Part shown: piece by piece, positions 7,940 through 14,327 of the stretch
Layout of the letters: the number at the start of each line of letters is the position of its first letter
How positions within the stretch are numbered: position 1 is the first letter of the stretch
NCBI GenBank assembly: GCA_036525795.1
Contig: DATCZS010000106.1
Location: 1 to 16,038 of the forward strand
DNA from: DATCZS01 sp036525795
Lineage (GTDB): Bacteria > Actinomycetota > Acidimicrobiia > Spongiisociales > ZC4RG35
Direction: 5' to 3'
DNA: 16,038 nt
Position numbers and translations under genes: made by a program
Notes under the pieces: generated by a model
Databases searched by the model: none
The model's input: the letters and a program-made list of their open reading frames with translations, nothing else
What the model was told of the DNA's origin: nothing

Positions 7940-9092
7940 CCGGGGCCGTACAGGGGTCGTGGCCGGCGCGCTGGTCGCCGTGCTGGCGGTGGGATTCGCA
8001 CTGCCGGTGCTCGGGGCCCGGACCCAGTCCGACCTCGTGCTGATCCGCGAGGGTGACGTCATCGAGGAGGACCTCTACGCCGCCGGCAACGACATCCAGG
8101 TCGACGGCGTCATCCGCGGGGATCTCGTGGCCTCGGCGTTCGACGAGATCACGATCGCCGGCCGGGTCGAGGGCTCGGTGGTGGCGATTGCGTCCCGGGT
8201 GGTCGTCTCGGGCGAGATCACCGGGTCGCTGCGGGTCGCCACCCCCGACCTCGAAGTCTCGGGGTCGGTAGGAGAGGATGTGTTCGCCGCCGCCTGGAAC
8301 GTGGACGTGGCGCGGGAGGCGACCGTGGCCCGCGACTTGCTGGTCTGGGCGTGGGATGCGGGCACGATCGGCTCGGTGGGCCGCAACGTCGAGGGCCGGC
8401 AGCGCAGTCTGGATCTGGGTGGAGACGTCGCCGGTGACGTCGAGGTCTCGGTTGCCCGCCTCCTCGTGCTGCCGGGATCTTCTGTGCGGGGGGATCTCGT
8501 GTACACCTCCGACCGCCCGGCGGACATCGACGAGTCGTCGGACGTCGGGGGAAGCCTGATCAATGAGCGGGCCCTTCCGGTGAACGTGCGGATCCGCGCA
8601 CTCGGGATCATGATGCGAGTGCTCACCACCATCGTGGTCTTGGCGCTCGGCCTGTCGATTCTCTGGGCAGGTTCGGAGCGGGCCGACCGGGCAGCCGTCG
8701 CGGTCAGACAGAGGCCGGTGGCGTCGATCGCCTGGGGTGTGGGCATCATGTCGGTGCCCGTGGCCGTGACCGTGGTCATGGCGCTGATCGTCTCGCTCAG
8801 TCCGCGCTCGGCCGGGATCCCGCTGGCAGGCGTATTCGCCCCGGTGATCCTCGGATTGACCAGCCTGCTGGTGTTCGCCGCCCTGACCGCTCCCGTGCCC
8901 GTGGCGACGGCGATCGGCACTCTCATCAGACCCGGGCGAACGGTCTACGCCCGTTTCGTGCTCGGCTTCGCGGTGGTGTGGATCGCCGTCGTCCTCCCGT
9001 GGGTGGGCGGGGTGGTGCTGGCCGGGGTCGTCGCCCTCGGTCTGGGCGCCTGGATGCTCTCGGGCAGGCCGGGGGGCGCGGAAGGAGCCTAG
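7920..9092 (+). CDS. Bactofilin-like polymer-forming membrane protein
   Basis: Predicted exported or membrane-anchored protein of 390 residues. Residues 1-32 form an arginine-rich start and hydrophobic segment ending LPVLGA, like a signal peptide. Residues about 40-215 are a run of short repeated beta strands rich in V, G, D and S (for example QVDGVIRGDLVASAFDEITI), the pattern of bactofilin or polymer-forming beta-helix domains. Residues about 230-380 hold four or five membrane helices. This layout matches bacterial proteins annotated as polymer-forming cytoskeletal; its exact role is unknown. The GTG at 7920 overlaps nuoN by 20 bases and preserves the signal-like N terminus. A GTG at 7959 is the alternative; neither has a strong ribosome-binding site. 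The overlap suggests co-transcription with nuo genes but does not prove a complex I role. Confidence 0.75.
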   Translation: MTRFRSDRGRTGVVAGALVAVLAVGFALPVLGARTQSDLVLIREGDVIEEDLYAAGNDIQVDGVIRGDLVASAFDEITIAGRVEGSVVAIASRVVVSGEITGSLRVATPDLEVSGSVGEDVFAAAWNVDVAREATVARDLLVWAWDAGTIGSVGRNVEGRQRSLDLGGDVAGDVEVSVARLLVLPGSSVRGDLVYTSDRPADIDESSDVGGSLINERALPVNVRIRALGIMMRVLTTIVVLALGLSILWAGSERADRAAVAVRQRPVASIAWGVGIMSVPVAVTVVMALIVSLSPRSAGIPLAGVFAPVILGLTSLLVFAALTAPVPVATAIGTLIRPGRTVYARFVLGFAVVWIAVVLPWVGGVVLAGVVALGLGAWMLSGRPGGAEGA

Positions 9093-9111
9093 GTCCCGGA
9101 CACTCCGGGGC
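9093..9111. terminator. Hairpin between convergent genes
   Basis: A stem of 8 pairs (9093-9100 with 9104-9111, one of them T-G) and a 3-base loop begins at the base after the stop codon of the bactofilin-like gene. It lies in the 60-base gap facing the end of purE, so it could stop transcription from the nuo side. There is no T-run on either strand; U-less hairpin terminators are reported in actinobacteria. Confidence 0.5.
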
Positions 9112-9152
9112 TCAGGCGGCCGTCATCGTCGAGCACGCCGCATCGCAGGCGT

Positions 9153-9653
9153 TCAGCCGTCTGCCCGCCCGAGCTTCTGCTGGATCCGCTCGTTCCCGGC
9201 CGCCGCCTTTTCCTGCAAGGCCCGCCGGTGCCGTTCGAGGGCCAGGGCCAGGTCGGGGTCACCGAGGGCCAGGATTCGCACCGCGAGCAATCCGGCATTG
9301 GCCGCCCCGCCGATCGCCATGGTGGCCACCGGGATTCCTGCCGGCATCTGGACGATCGACAGGAGCGCGTCGAGTCCGTCGAGGGAGGTCGCGTTCACCG
9401 GCACGCCGATCACCGGGAGCCGGGTGACGGAGGCGAGCATTCCGGGGAGATGGGCGGCGCCACCCGCTCCGGCGATGATCACCTGATATCCGCGCTCTGC
9501 TGCTGTCGCCCCGAACTCGATCATCGCCTCGGGTGTGCGGTGGGCGGACACGACCCGGACATCCACGGGGACGTCGAATTCCTCCAGCACCTGCACGGCC
9601 GGCTCCATCGTCGGGAAGTCCGAGTCGCTTCCCATCACCACTGCCACGGTCAT
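9153..9653 (-). CDS. purE: N5-carboxyaminoimidazole ribonucleotide mutase
   Basis: Converts N5-CAIR to CAIR in de novo purine synthesis, acting on the product of PurK. The 166-residue length is typical of class I PurE. Visible motifs are GSDSD near the N terminus (phosphate binding), SAHRTP (the catalytic histidine), GAGGAAHLPGM, PVIGVPV and QMPAGIPVATM. The start ATG (9653-9651) shares bases with the purK TGA (9652-9650), giving an ATGA junction and probable translational coupling. The C-terminal tail (KLGRADG) is short and charged, with no sign of truncation. It faces the nuo cluster tail to tail. Confidence 0.96.
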   Translation of the reverse strand: MTVAVVMGSDSDFPTMEPAVQVLEEFDVPVDVRVVSAHRTPEAMIEFGATAAERGYQVIIAGAGGAAHLPGMLASVTRLPVIGVPVNATSLDGLDALLSIVQMPAGIPVATMAIGGAANAGLLAVRILALGDPDLALALERHRRALQEKAAAGNERIQQKLGRADG

Positions 9654-10798
9654 CCGGTCACCTCCAACGAGCCGAGCGCATCGGCCACCGCCCTGGCGCG
9701 TGCCTGGGCCTCGGCCGCCTGATCATGGCACACGGTCACGTGCCCCAGCTTGCGGTTGAATCGGGGCGTCTTGCCATACAGGTGGATGTGGGCGCCGGGA
9801 TCGGCGGCCAGCCCCTGTTCGAGTCGACACCTCGGGTCGGTCTCGGAGTCCCGGCCGATGACGTTGACGGTCACCGCCGCCCCGCAGGTGGCGTCGGGCG
9901 AGCCGAGCGGGAGGTCGAGCACCGCCCGCACGTGGTTCTCGAATTGGGAGGTGACGGCGGCCTCGATGGTGTGGTGGCCGGAGTTGTGGGGCCGGGCAGC
10001 CAGTTCGTTGACCAACAGGCCGCCATCGACCTCGAACAACTCGACCGCCAGGATCCCGACCGCGTCGACCGTCTCGGCCGCAGCGCTCGCAAGCTCGCGT
10101 GCGAGCCGAGCGATCTCGCCGGGCACGGGGGCCGGCATCGTGATCTGCCGGCACTGGCCGTCGACCTGGAGCGTCTCCACCGGGTCGTACACCACCGTCT
10201 GCCCGCCGGGCCTGCGGGCGACGAGCACGGCCAGTTCCCGTCGGAGATCGAGGAGGGGCTCGGCGATGAGCGTCTCGCCGTCGCGGAGGTATGGCCCGGC
10301 CGCGGCCTTCGCCTGGGTGGCGTCATCCACGAGGAACACCCCGCGCCCGTCGTAACCGCCGCGGGTGCGTTTGACGGCCATGGAGCCGAACCGGTCGGCG
10401 GCCTTTTGCAGTGCGTCGGCGCTGCGTACGACCTCGATCGGCGGAACCGGGAGACCGGCCGATCCCAACGCCTGACGCATCTCCAGCTTGTCTGCCACCA
10501 CCTGCAGGGTGCGCGACGAGGGACGGAGAGTGACTCCCATCGCCTCCATCCGATCCAGCGTCTCGAGGTCGACCACCTCGTGGTCGAAGGAGACGACGTC
10601 GCATTCCTCGGCGAAGGCTCGAAGGTCGTCTGGGGACATGGCCGAGCCGATCCGGGTGCCCGGTGCCACGGAGGCGGCCGGATCATGAGCTCGATCTGCC
10701 AGAAACCTGAGTTCGACCGCCAGCGAGATCGCCGCCTGATGCGTCATACGGGCCAGCTGTCCCGCACCGACGATCCCCAGAACGGGTTGTTGGCTCAT
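9650..10798 (-). CDS. purK: N5-carboxyaminoimidazole ribonucleotide synthase
   Basis: ATP-grasp enzyme that uses ATP and bicarbonate to convert AIR to N5-CAIR, upstream of PurE. The 382 residues include the N-terminal GIVGAGQLARM motif, the ATP-grasp segment AVKRTRGGYDGRG, the metal/ATP site region VNELAARPHNSGHHTIEA followed by TSQFENH, and the C-terminal LYGKTPR...KLGHVTV. The ATG at 10798 has AGGGG (10802-10806) four bases away on the coding strand. A further upstream ATG would add only low-complexity arginine-rich residues. purE follows with a 4-base overlap, forming a standard purKE pair. Confidence 0.96.
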   Translation of the reverse strand: MSQQPVLGIVGAGQLARMTHQAAISLAVELRFLADRAHDPAASVAPGTRIGSAMSPDDLRAFAEECDVVSFDHEVVDLETLDRMEAMGVTLRPSSRTLQVVADKLEMRQALGSAGLPVPPIEVVRSADALQKAADRFGSMAVKRTRGGYDGRGVFLVDDATQAKAAAGPYLRDGETLIAEPLLDLRRELAVLVARRPGGQTVVYDPVETLQVDGQCRQITMPAPVPGEIARLARELASAAAETVDAVGILAVELFEVDGGLLVNELAARPHNSGHHTIEAAVTSQFENHVRAVLDLPLGSPDATCGAAVTVNVIGRDSETDPRCRLEQGLAADPGAHIHLYGKTPRFNRKLGHVTVCHDQAAEAQARARAVADALGSLEVTG

Positions 10799-10873
10799 GT
10801 GCCCCTGTGGCCACGGCATGTGTGCAGCACCACGCCCCTCCGTGCGTCGCCGGCGCGGCCGCGGACGCAGCCG

Positions 10874-10894
10874 CCGGGCGGGCATGCTACCCGG
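10874..10894. terminator. Possible hairpin after the DksA-like gene
   Basis: A 5-bp GC stem (10874-10878 with 10890-10894) and an 11-base loop that itself contains the palindrome GCATGC. It lies 12 bases beyond the stop of the - strand DksA-like gene and before purK. It has a short stem and no T-run, so it is a weak candidate. Confidence 0.3.
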
Positions 10895-10906
10895 AGGTGT
10901 TCGTGC

Positions 10907-11266
10907 TCAGCCGTGCGTGGCGCTGCAGGTGACGCAGAACGGCGTCTCGGGGATGGCGCGTAGCCGCTCCATCGGGATCCGCCGGTGGCAGTCCTCGCAG
11001 AACCCGTAGGTCCCTGCGATGATCCGCTCGAGGGCGAGATCGATCGCCACCAGGTGCTCGTCGGCGCCCACCGCCAGCATGAGGGCCTCTTCCGCATCGG
11101 TGGTGTCGGGGTCGTCCTCGTCGAGCAGGTCGCTGAGGTCAGCGGTCTCGATCGCCTCGGTGGCCTCGTGGTGGAAGCTCGCCGAAGCATGGGCGACGCC
11201 GGCCCGCCGTTCGAGTAGAAGCGCCCGTAGGTTGTCGATTGTCCTTTCTGCCAGACCGGTGGTCAT
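10907..11266 (-). CDS. DksA/TraR-type C4 zinc-finger protein
   Basis: Small protein of 119 residues. An N-terminal helical, acidic region (residues about 1-80, with many D and E around 45-60) is followed by a C-terminal zinc finger, with cysteines at 90 and 93 (FCEDC) and 111 and 114 (FCVTC) and the conserved YGFCEDCHRRIPMERL context. This is the DksA/TraR family, whose members bind RNA polymerase through the secondary channel or act as small regulators. In actinobacteria such proteins are usually of unproven function, so a true DksA role in the stringent response is not claimed. The ATG at 11266 has a strong Shine-Dalgarno sequence (GGAGGA) just upstream on the coding strand. Confidence 0.88.
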   Translation of the reverse strand: MTTGLAERTIDNLRALLLERRAGVAHASASFHHEATEAIETADLSDLLDEDDPDTTDAEEALMLAVGADEHLVAIDLALERIIAGTYGFCEDCHRRIPMERLRAIPETPFCVTCSATHG

Positions 11267-11302
11267 GGCTCCTCCGGGGTCGCGATTCGATGAAAGCAGT
11301 AG

Positions 11303-11320
11303 GCGAGCACCTCGGCTCGC
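11303..11320. repeat. Inverted repeat upstream of the DksA-like gene
   Basis: GCGAGC (11303-11308) and GCTCGC (11315-11320) form a perfect 6-bp stem with a 6-base loop, about 37 bases before the DksA-like start on the - strand. It could be a leader hairpin or an operator; nothing in the sequence decides between them. Confidence 0.35.
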
Positions 11321-11340
11321 GCCCCATTGCACTCCTGGGC

Positions 11341-11365
11341 ACCTTCGGCGGGAAGGGCCGAAGGT
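11341..11365 (-). terminator. Terminator-like hairpin after the hotdog gene
   Basis: A perfect 9-bp stem, ACCTTCGGC (11341-11349) with GCCGAAGGT (11357-11365), and a 7-base loop. It starts at the last base of the stop codon of the - strand hotdog-like gene. There is no T-run downstream on the - strand. Position and stem strength make a transcript end here likely. Confidence 0.6.
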
Positions 11366-12078
11366 CACTGGCCGGGGGTTTGGGCCCCCGTCAGGGCGAT
11401 CCACAACGACTCGGACTTCGCCACCAGCGTGCCGTCCCCGGTGTAGACGGCCGATGAGGCCATTCGCTTGCGCCCGGTCCAGCCGTCTTCGGCGGTGGCG
11501 ACCACCACCAGGGGAGTCCCGGGGGTCACGGCTGTCGCGATCTCGGCGGTCAGCCAGCCCGTGACCGCCGGTCGCTGCGGCTCGTCGAGGGAGACCCTCC
11601 ATCCGGCGGCACAGTCGATGGGCGCCCACAGGAACCGGTCCAGCACCGTGCCGTCGGGGCCGGCGGTCCAGGCGGGGGGCGTGTAGGGGGTGGCGTAGAG
11701 CTCCTCGTCCACCCGGCCGGCGTGGATGCGAAGCGACTCCGGCCCCATCCCGCACGAGAAGCATCCTTCGACGCGGGGCAGGTGGCGGCCGACCGCCCAC
11801 GAGCGCCCCTTCTCGGCGGCGGCGAGGGAGACGAAGGGGGGCGGATCGGCCTCGACGGAAGCATTCTCGGCCAGGGCGATCTCGGTGGCGCCGTCGCGGA
11901 CGACCAGGGTTGCCCCGCGCTCGTCGAGGTTCAGACGCCGTCCGAGCGGAATCGGCGCCCGGAACCAGACCCGGGTGCCGGCGCGGCGACGCTCCGCCAG
12001 AAGGCCGGCGAAGTGGCCTCCCTGGCCGATGCCGGAGATGCCCTGGAAGCGGGGATCGATGGAGATTCCGCCCGTCAT
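11365..12078 (-). CDS. Hotdog-like (thioesterase-like) hypothetical protein
   Basis: A 237-residue protein with no clear catalytic assignment. It resembles an actinobacterial family of probable double-hotdog proteins: an N-terminal half containing GIGQGGHFAGLLAE, a central CFSCG segment (cysteines 106 and 109) followed by GPESLRIHAG, then WAPIDCAAGW and a second half ending in ESLWIAL. The layout suggests an acyl-CoA thioesterase or acyl-binding protein, but no substrate can be named. The ATG at 12078 is 11 bases after the thioredoxin stop, so the two are probably co-expressed. A longer upstream reading would run through the thioredoxin gene and the tandem repeat and is rejected. Confidence 0.7.
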   Translation of the reverse strand: MTGGISIDPRFQGISGIGQGGHFAGLLAERRRAGTRVWFRAPIPLGRRLNLDERGATLVVRDGATEIALAENASVEADPPPFVSLAAAEKGRSWAVGRHLPRVEGCFSCGMGPESLRIHAGRVDEELYATPYTPPAWTAGPDGTVLDRFLWAPIDCAAGWRVSLDEPQRPAVTGWLTAEIATAVTPGTPLVVVATAEDGWTGRKRMASSAVYTGDGTLVAKSESLWIALTGAQTPGQ

Positions 12079-12089
12079 CGGTGCGGGGT

Positions 12090-12467
12090 TCAGTTCTCGG
12101 CGGGCCGCGCCCCGGCCGAGATCAGCGAGCGGGTCAGGACGTCCTTCTTGACCAGGCCGCTCGCCCGCCACCGCTGGGTCGCGGTGTTGGCGTCCGCCGA
12201 CTTGGTGAGAACGAGGAATGTGGGTGTCGACTTGACCTTGAAGCGATTGAAGGCATCCGGCACGTGGGCGGCATTCGCCTTCACCACGATGGCGGACCCG
12301 TCGAACTCCTGGGCGAGCTCGTTGACGATCCCGTCCATCACCTGGCAGGGGCTGCATCCGAACTGGTAGAAGTCCACGAACACGGGTTTGCCCTCGTCGA
12401 CCAGCTCCCACAGGTGCTGGGTCGATTCGAGCGCGATCGGCTTGGTTCGTTTCTTGAAGATGGGCAT
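12090..12467 (-). CDS. Thioredoxin-family protein with CSPC active site
   Basis: A 125-residue cytoplasmic thioredoxin-fold protein. The active site is FYQFGCSPCQVM (cysteines 38 and 41), the cis-proline loop is KSTPTFLVL (Pro82), and the strand pattern (PVFVDFY, AIVVKANA) fits the fold. CSPC instead of the standard CGPC, and a non-standard W-to-F/G context before it, suggest a dedicated rather than general thioredoxin; that is inference. The ATG at 12467 gives a normal N terminus. A longer frame reading through the tandem repeat adds 56 residues of artefactual SHVTRHT-type sequence. There is no signal peptide. It is the first gene of a two-gene unit with the hotdog-like protein. Confidence 0.88.
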   Translation of the reverse strand: MPIFKKRTKPIALESTQHLWELVDEGKPVFVDFYQFGCSPCQVMDGIVNELAQEFDGSAIVVKANAAHVPDAFNRFKVKSTPTFLVLTKSADANTATQRWRASGLVKKDVLTRSLISAGARPAEN

Positions 12468-12510
12468 GGCTCTCACAACGCCGGGGCGGGGGAGTGTATG
12501 CCCGCCGTGC

Positions 12511-12622
12511 GACGTCCGACGTGCGACGTGTGACGTGTGACGTGTGACGTGTGACGTGTGACGTGTGACGTGTGACGTGAGACTTGCGACGTGAGACTCG
12601 AGACGTGACACGTGAGACCTGC
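12511..12622 (+). repeat. Heptamer tandem repeat array, consensus GACGTGT
   Basis: Sixteen consecutive 7-base units fill most of the divergent spacer between the thioredoxin gene and moaA. Seven central units (12525-12573) are identical GACGTGT. The outer units decay, for example GACGTCC and GACGTGC on the left and GACTTGC, GACTCGA, CACGTGA and GACCTGC on the right. A pure core with degenerate flanks is the pattern expected of arrays that grow and shrink by slippage. The array ends 25 bases before the proposed moaA ATG. The same unit recurs between nuoL and nuoM (4854-4881). On the - strand it has no stop codons, which creates false ORF extensions. Confidence 0.95.
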
Positions 12623-12647
12623 CACACAGACCCAAGACCGGGGACCC

Positions 12648-13685
12648 ATGTACCCTTCACGATTCATGGCGCCGCGACTCGATCTCCGCGACACGCGCAA
12701 TCGGCCGGTTCGGGATCTGCGGATCTCGGTCACCGATCGCTGCAACTTCCGGTGTACCTACTGCATGCCGAAGGAGATCTTCAGCCGCGACTACGAGTTC
12801 CTCGAGCGCGACCTGCTGCTGTCGTTCGAGGAGATCGAACGGATCGCCACCGCCTTCGTCCGCCACGGCGTGTCGAAGATCCGCCTGACCGGCGGAGAGC
12901 CTCTGCTGCGCAAAGGGATCGAGGAGCTGGTCGCGAGGCTCGCGGCGATCGAGGGGGTCGATGACCTCACGCTGACCACGAACGGTTCCTTGCTCGCCCG
13001 AAAAGCCCAGGCGCTGGCCGACGCCGGTCTTCACCGCGTGACGGTGTCGCTCGACTCCATGGACGATGAGGTGTTCATGGCGATGAACGACGTGGGGTTT
13101 CCGGTGGCCGCAGTTCTCGAAGGCATCGAAGCCGCCGCCACCGCCGGGTTGGATCCCGTCAAGGTCAACATGGTGGTCAAACGGGGTGTCAACGACGGGT
13201 CGATCGTCGATGTGGCCGGCCACTTCCGCCACTCCGGCCACATCGTCAGGTTCATCGAATACATGGACGTGGGAACCACAAACGGCTGGTGTCTCGACGA
13301 CGTCGTGCCGTCCTCGGAGGTGGTGGCGAGGATCAACGAGCGCTACCCGGTGGTGCCCGCCGACCCGAACTACCGGGGCGAGGTGGCCCGACGGTGGCGA
13401 TACGCGGACGGGGCGGGCGAGATCGGTGTGATCTCATCGGTCACCCAGCCGTTCTGCGGGGACTGCTCTCGGGTCAGGTTGTCGGCCGAAGGGCAGATGT
13501 ACACGTGCCTGTTCGCGGTCAAGGGCACCGATCTGCGGGCACTGATGCGCGAAGGCGCCGGCGACGCCGACCTCGACGGGGTGATCTCGACGGTGTGGGG
13601 GGAGCGAACCGACCGGTACTCCGAGGTCCGTTCCCTTGCCACCACCGGGCTCGACAAGGTGGAGATGAGCTACATCGGGGGCTGA
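12648..13685 (+). CDS. moaA: GTP 3',8-cyclase (molybdenum cofactor synthesis)
   Basis: Radical-SAM enzyme that, with MoaC, converts GTP to cyclic pyranopterin monophosphate, the first step to Moco. From the ATG at 12648 it has 345 residues. The SAM cluster motif is DRCNFRCTYC (cysteines 32, 36, 39), then RLTGGEPLLR. The second 4Fe-4S site near the C terminus shows CGDC followed, after 13 residues, by a third Cys (QMYTCLF). The protein ends in the conserved Gly-Gly. The start is uncertain: ATG 12648 has a purine run (GGGGA, 12640-12644) close by, while ATG 12666 gives a shorter, equally family-like N terminus. An upstream GTG at 12612 lies in the repeat. Its last 16 bases overlap mobA on the other strand. 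Confidence 0.96.
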   Translation: MYPSRFMAPRLDLRDTRNRPVRDLRISVTDRCNFRCTYCMPKEIFSRDYEFLERDLLLSFEEIERIATAFVRHGVSKIRLTGGEPLLRKGIEELVARLAAIEGVDDLTLTTNGSLLARKAQALADAGLHRVTVSLDSMDDEVFMAMNDVGFPVAAVLEGIEAAATAGLDPVKVNMVVKRGVNDGSIVDVAGHFRHSGHIVRFIEYMDVGTTNGWCLDDVVPSSEVVARINERYPVVPADPNYRGEVARRWRYADGAGEIGVISSVTQPFCGDCSRVRLSAEGQMYTCLFAVKGTDLRALMREGAGDADLDGVISTVWGERTDRYSEVRSLATTGLDKVEMSYIGG

Positions 13686-14281
13686 GTGCCCGGGACGCCG
13701 AACCGGTCCAGTCCTTCGGCGATGTGCTCGGGACGGTCCACTGAGAACCACGAGCGCCCGTCTTCTCCCCATTCCCGCCACTCGGCCGGCACCACCGGAT
13801 CGAACGCAACGCGATCGAGCAGGCTCTGGATCGAACCTCCTGCGTCCAGTTCTTCGCGGATGTCGCCGAGCGATCGGGCCGGATACACCGCACAGGTGGT
13901 CTGCCGCGCTCCATGGTCGTCCACGGGCACCACCGGCAGGGTCGTCGTCCGCGCGACGAGCCGGCGCATCGTCTCCGGACGCACCCACGGCTGGTCCACG
14001 GCGGCAACCACGAGGGTGGCGCCGGGTTCGCGGGAGGCGGCCGCCGCCAATCCGGCCAGCGGCCCCCGGTAGCGGTCTCCGGGGTCGGGGATCGCCGTGT
14101 GGCCGGGTGCCTGAGAGCGCCCCACGATCAGCACGCGCTCCGTTGCCCGACTCAGCGCCTCCGACACCCACTCCAGCATCGACCGCCCCGCCACGGCGGC
14201 AGCGGCCTTGTCGTGTCCCATCCGTGACGATCGGCCTCCGGCGAGGACGATTCCGACGGCGGGGTGAACGGAGGGTTCCAT
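13670..14281 (-). CDS. mobA: Molybdenum cofactor guanylyltransferase
   Basis: Transfers GMP from GTP to molybdopterin, making the dinucleotide form of Moco; related NTP transferases act on other cofactors. The 203-residue protein has the nucleotide-binding signature LAGGRSSRMGHDKA near residues 13-26, the RGPLAGL segment, and the metal-binding VAAVDQPWV. The neighbouring moaA supports the MobA assignment over other members of the superfamily. Start ATG 14281 is the first possible, since an in-frame stop lies five codons upstream; its ribosome-binding site is weak. Convergent and overlapping with moaA by 16 bases. Confidence 0.88.
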   Translation of the reverse strand: MEPSVHPAVGIVLAGGRSSRMGHDKAAAAVAGRSMLEWVSEALSRATERVLIVGRSQAPGHTAIPDPGDRYRGPLAGLAAAASREPGATLVVAAVDQPWVRPETMRRLVARTTTLPVVPVDDHGARQTTCAVYPARSLGDIREELDAGGSIQSLLDRVAFDPVVPAEWREWGEDGRSWFSVDRPEHIAEGLDRFGVPGTQPPM

Positions 14282-14327
14282 CGGTCCATCATGTCACGTC
14301 GATCGCCGGGCCGGGGCGAACGCCGGC

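Noticed and set aside
121..8062. Very long open frames on the - strand opposite the nuo genes
   Set aside because: These are typical antisense shadows in GC-rich DNA: compositions heavy in H, R, E, D, G and Q, no recognisable domains, and they lie opposite well-identified nuo genes.
9533..10963. Long + strand open frame opposite purE/purK
   Set aside because: It is an antisense shadow of two clear enzymes, with low-complexity content.
12511..12622. CRISPR array
   Set aside because: The units are 7 bases with no spacers between them; this is a simple tandem repeat.
12468..12745. Open - strand frames reading SHVTRHTSHV through the repeat, extending the thioredoxin or hotdog genes
   Set aside because: The heptamer repeat has no stop codon in any - strand frame, so the extensions are artefacts. 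The family N termini start downstream of it.
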